This document shows positions 4,990 to 5,985 of a DNA stretch of 5,985 bases, piece after piece (positions within the stretch are counted from its first letter, which is position 1; each line of letters opens with the position of its first letter). The stretch covers positions 1-5,985 of the forward strand of contig JACRGU010000003.1 in NCBI GenBank assembly GCA_016212245.1, read 5' to 3'. A program made the position numbers and the translations under genes. Origin of the DNA: Nitrospirota bacterium (lineage in GTDB: Bacteria > Nitrospirota > Thermodesulfovibrionia > Thermodesulfovibrionales > SM23-35). The notes beneath the pieces are model-generated. The model was not told the DNA's origin and did not search any database. It saw only the letters and a list, made by a program, of their open reading frames with translations.

Positions 4990-5124
4990 ATTCCCTACAT
5001 AGTCCATCCTGTCAGTGTGGGAATGATGCTGGCACATTACGGGTATTCTGAAGATGTGGTGATTGCAGGGATACTTCATGATACAGTAGAGGATACTGGA
5101 ATGACAACAACAGAAATCAAATAG
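4990..5124 (+). pseudogene. HD-domain (RelA/SpoT-like) gene fragment, truncated at both ends
   Basis: The frame reads IPYIVHPVSVGMMLAHYGYS then EDVVIAGILHDTVEDTGMTT and stops after TEIK. This is the core of the metal-binding HD domain of RelA/SpoT-type (p)ppGpp hydrolases, with the HP, LHD and VEDT features. The preceding family part (H-x-GQ-x-R/DK) is replaced by unrelated GC-rich sequence, and the rest of the domain and everything beyond is missing. About 44 residues remain of a protein usually at least 170 long. There is no start codon with a ribosome site in a sensible place. It is a non-functional remnant, probably of a gene that stood beside the modC-like gene before the present arrangement formed. 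Confidence 0.75.
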
Positions 5125-5136
5125 GTTTTTGTTCTT

Positions 5137-5985
5137 TTATTTGTGTGGCAATAAATGAATAGATGGTGCCTTTATGGAGACAAGCACCTCGGAGCCTTCG
5201 GATAGGGAAAGCTCATTACATGAGAGCCGGGTAATCAAGGCAACGAGCGGGAAACCGCAGTCGAGGGAGACCCTCACCATGACGCCTTCAGGAGATATTC
5301 CCGCCACTTTTGATGGTATCCTATTTCTGGCACTGCTCTGAAGGGGCGCCCCCTTTTCCAGTATTATCTCCTCTGCCCGTATACACACAACCACATCTTC
5401 TCCTAATTCAAGGCTAAAGCCTTGAGCTACAGCGGGGTCAACGGCAACCAACTCCCTGCTCGTTCCCACGCCCTGCCCCTGAATGAGTCTATCAGGGGTC
5501 TGCGTGGGAACGTCAACCCTTACAATTAAAAGCCCGTCCTTGTTCCCGGCAATCTTGCCTGACATTACATTTTCCATCCCCACAACTTTCGCAACATCGG
5601 GATTCACAGGTCTGCTGAACACCTCATAGACAGGGCCGATCTGCTGTATTGTGCCGTCATTCATAACAGCAATCCTGTCGCCGAGGGTAATAGCCTCGAC
5701 TCTGTCATGGGTAACAAGGATTACAGGTATTTTAAAATCCTTTAACATCGCCCTTATCTCCCTCCTCAACCTCTCCCTCGTAGGAATATCGAGGGATGAG
5801 AACGGCTCATCGAGGAGGAGCATCCGAGGCTCCCTTATCAATGTCCTTGCAAGGGCAACCCTCTGTTTCTCTCCCCCTGAAAGCTTGACAGGTTTTCTAT
5901 CTTTAATCTCGGCGATTTTAAACAAATGGAGCATATCTTTTAGTTTTCCTGTTTTCTCTGTTTTTGAAAGACCCGATAGATTATA
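5137..5985 (-). CDS. modC: ABC transporter ATP-binding protein, ModC-like (molybdate/tungstate), N-terminal part outside window
   Basis: The frame is open to the right edge and shows 282 residues. It is the ATPase of an importer at the cytoplasmic face of the membrane. Visible motifs, counted from the edge, are the ABC signature LSGGEKQRVALAR (35-47), Walker B MLLLDEP (55-61), D-loop SSLD (63-66) and H-loop THD with His93. A C-terminal TOBE-type region follows (MENVMSGKI, VCIRAEEIILEKG, FPLVALITRLSCNELSLSEG, SIHLL), as in ModC, WtpC and TupC. Walker A lies outside the window. Molybdate or tungstate is inferred from that tail and from moaA nearby; another oxyanion importer remains possible. 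Two palindromic repeats sit in frame within the first TOBE part (VPTQTPDRLIQGQGVGTS and PAVAQGFSLE). ATG 5934 is internal, since conserved residues continue upstream of it. The gene converges on the HD fragment with a 12-base gap. Confidence 0.8.
   Translation of the reverse strand, partial: YNLSGLSKTEKTGKLKDMLHLFKIAEIKDRKPVKLSGGEKQRVALARTLIREPRMLLLDEPFSSLDIPTRERLRREIRAMLKDFKIPVILVTHDRVEAITLGDRIAVMNDGTIQQIGPVYEVFSRPVNPDVAKVVGMENVMSGKIAGNKDGLLIVRVDVPTQTPDRLIQGQGVGTSRELVAVDPAVAQGFSLELGEDVVVCIRAEEIILEKGAPLQSSARNRIPSKVAGISPEGVMVRVSLDCGFPLVALITRLSCNELSLSEGSEVLVSIKAPSIHLLPHK
5408..5425. repeat. TCAAGGCT-AA-AGCCTTGA palindrome inside the modC-like gene
   Basis: Two 8-base arms (5408-5415 and 5418-5425) are exact complements around AA. 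With the adjoining GCTACAGCGGGG the sequence matches an interspersed repeat type I remember as GTAGCTCAAGGCTTTAGCC. It is read in frame on the minus strand as VAQGFSLE between VAVDP and LGEDVVVCIRAEE, where ModC relatives normally have a short turn. Confidence 0.6.
5461..5512. repeat. Nested 52-bp inverted repeat (CGTTCCCACGC...GCGTGGGAACG) inside the modC-like gene
   Basis: Outer arms CGTTCCCACGC (5461-5471) and GCGTGGGAACG (5502-5512) pair perfectly over 11 bases. Inner arms CCCCTGA (5476-5482) and TCAGGGG (5492-5498) add 7 more pairs. GTTCCCACGC...GCGTGGGAAC hairpins are a familiar dispersed repeat in many bacteria. Here the element is translated on the minus strand as about 18 residues (VPTQTPDRLIQGQGVGTS) without breaking the frame. 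Confidence 0.75.

Noticed and set aside
5137..5934. ATG at 5934 (minus strand) as the true start of the ABC ATPase
   Set aside because: The frame continues to the window edge with plausible family residues (YNLSGLSKTEK), and an ATPase starting there would lack Walker A.
1..5985. CRISPR array, tRNA or rRNA genes, transposase or integrase
   Set aside because: No regularly spaced direct repeats, no cloverleaf or rRNA-like sequence and no transposase motifs were seen on either strand.

Overview
The window looks like a chromosomal segment of an uncultured bacterium, AT-leaning for most of its length and rich in small interspersed palindromic repeats. The repeat types (a CCCCCTTAACAAAGGGGG hairpin, a GTTCCCACGC inverted repeat, an AAGGCTAAAGCCTT palindrome and an AGATTCTTC...GAAGAATCT element) resemble repeats I associate with Nitrospirota, Deltaproteobacteria and Planctomycetes. 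That is recollection, not a search, so the taxonomic guess is weak.

Layout: the window is bounded by two molybdenum-linked genes, both cut by its edges. On the left is the 3' end of moaA (+ strand, molybdenum cofactor synthesis). On the right is the 3' part of a modC-like molybdate/tungstate ABC transporter ATPase (- strand). Between them lies an accessory region read on the + strand: a secreted TPR + M23 metallopeptidase-fold protein (319-1365); a 29-codon WG-repeat-like scrap (1381-1470); an FGE-sulfatase/C-type-lectin-fold protein (1439-2482) whose C-terminus looks like the variable region of a diversity-generating retroelement (DGR) target, followed by a perfect hairpin; a secreted protein of unknown function (2540-3145); and two tandem paralogous genes of unknown function (3250-3939 and 4230-4898).

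The two paralogs belong to a duplicated module of about 0.7 kb. It starts at the same base in both copies (3213 and 4193), and in each copy its first bases (AAGGTTTAA) supply the stop codon of a short foreign upstream frame. Between the copies lie a large imperfect hairpin element (3988-4074) and a 65-bp remnant of a second FGE-like gene (4094-4158). Right of copy 2 are a GC-richer unidentified patch and a HD-domain (RelA/SpoT-like) gene fragment truncated at both ends, then the convergent modC-like gene.

The most notable points are: (i) the probable DGR variable region without a reverse transcriptase or template repeat in view; (ii) three palindromic elements carried in frame inside two otherwise intact protein-coding genes; (iii) the tandem cassette with a fixed 5' boundary; and (iv) several gene scraps (WG repeat, FGE, HD) showing that the region has been repeatedly cut and rejoined. 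No tRNA, rRNA, CRISPR array, transposase or integrase is visible.
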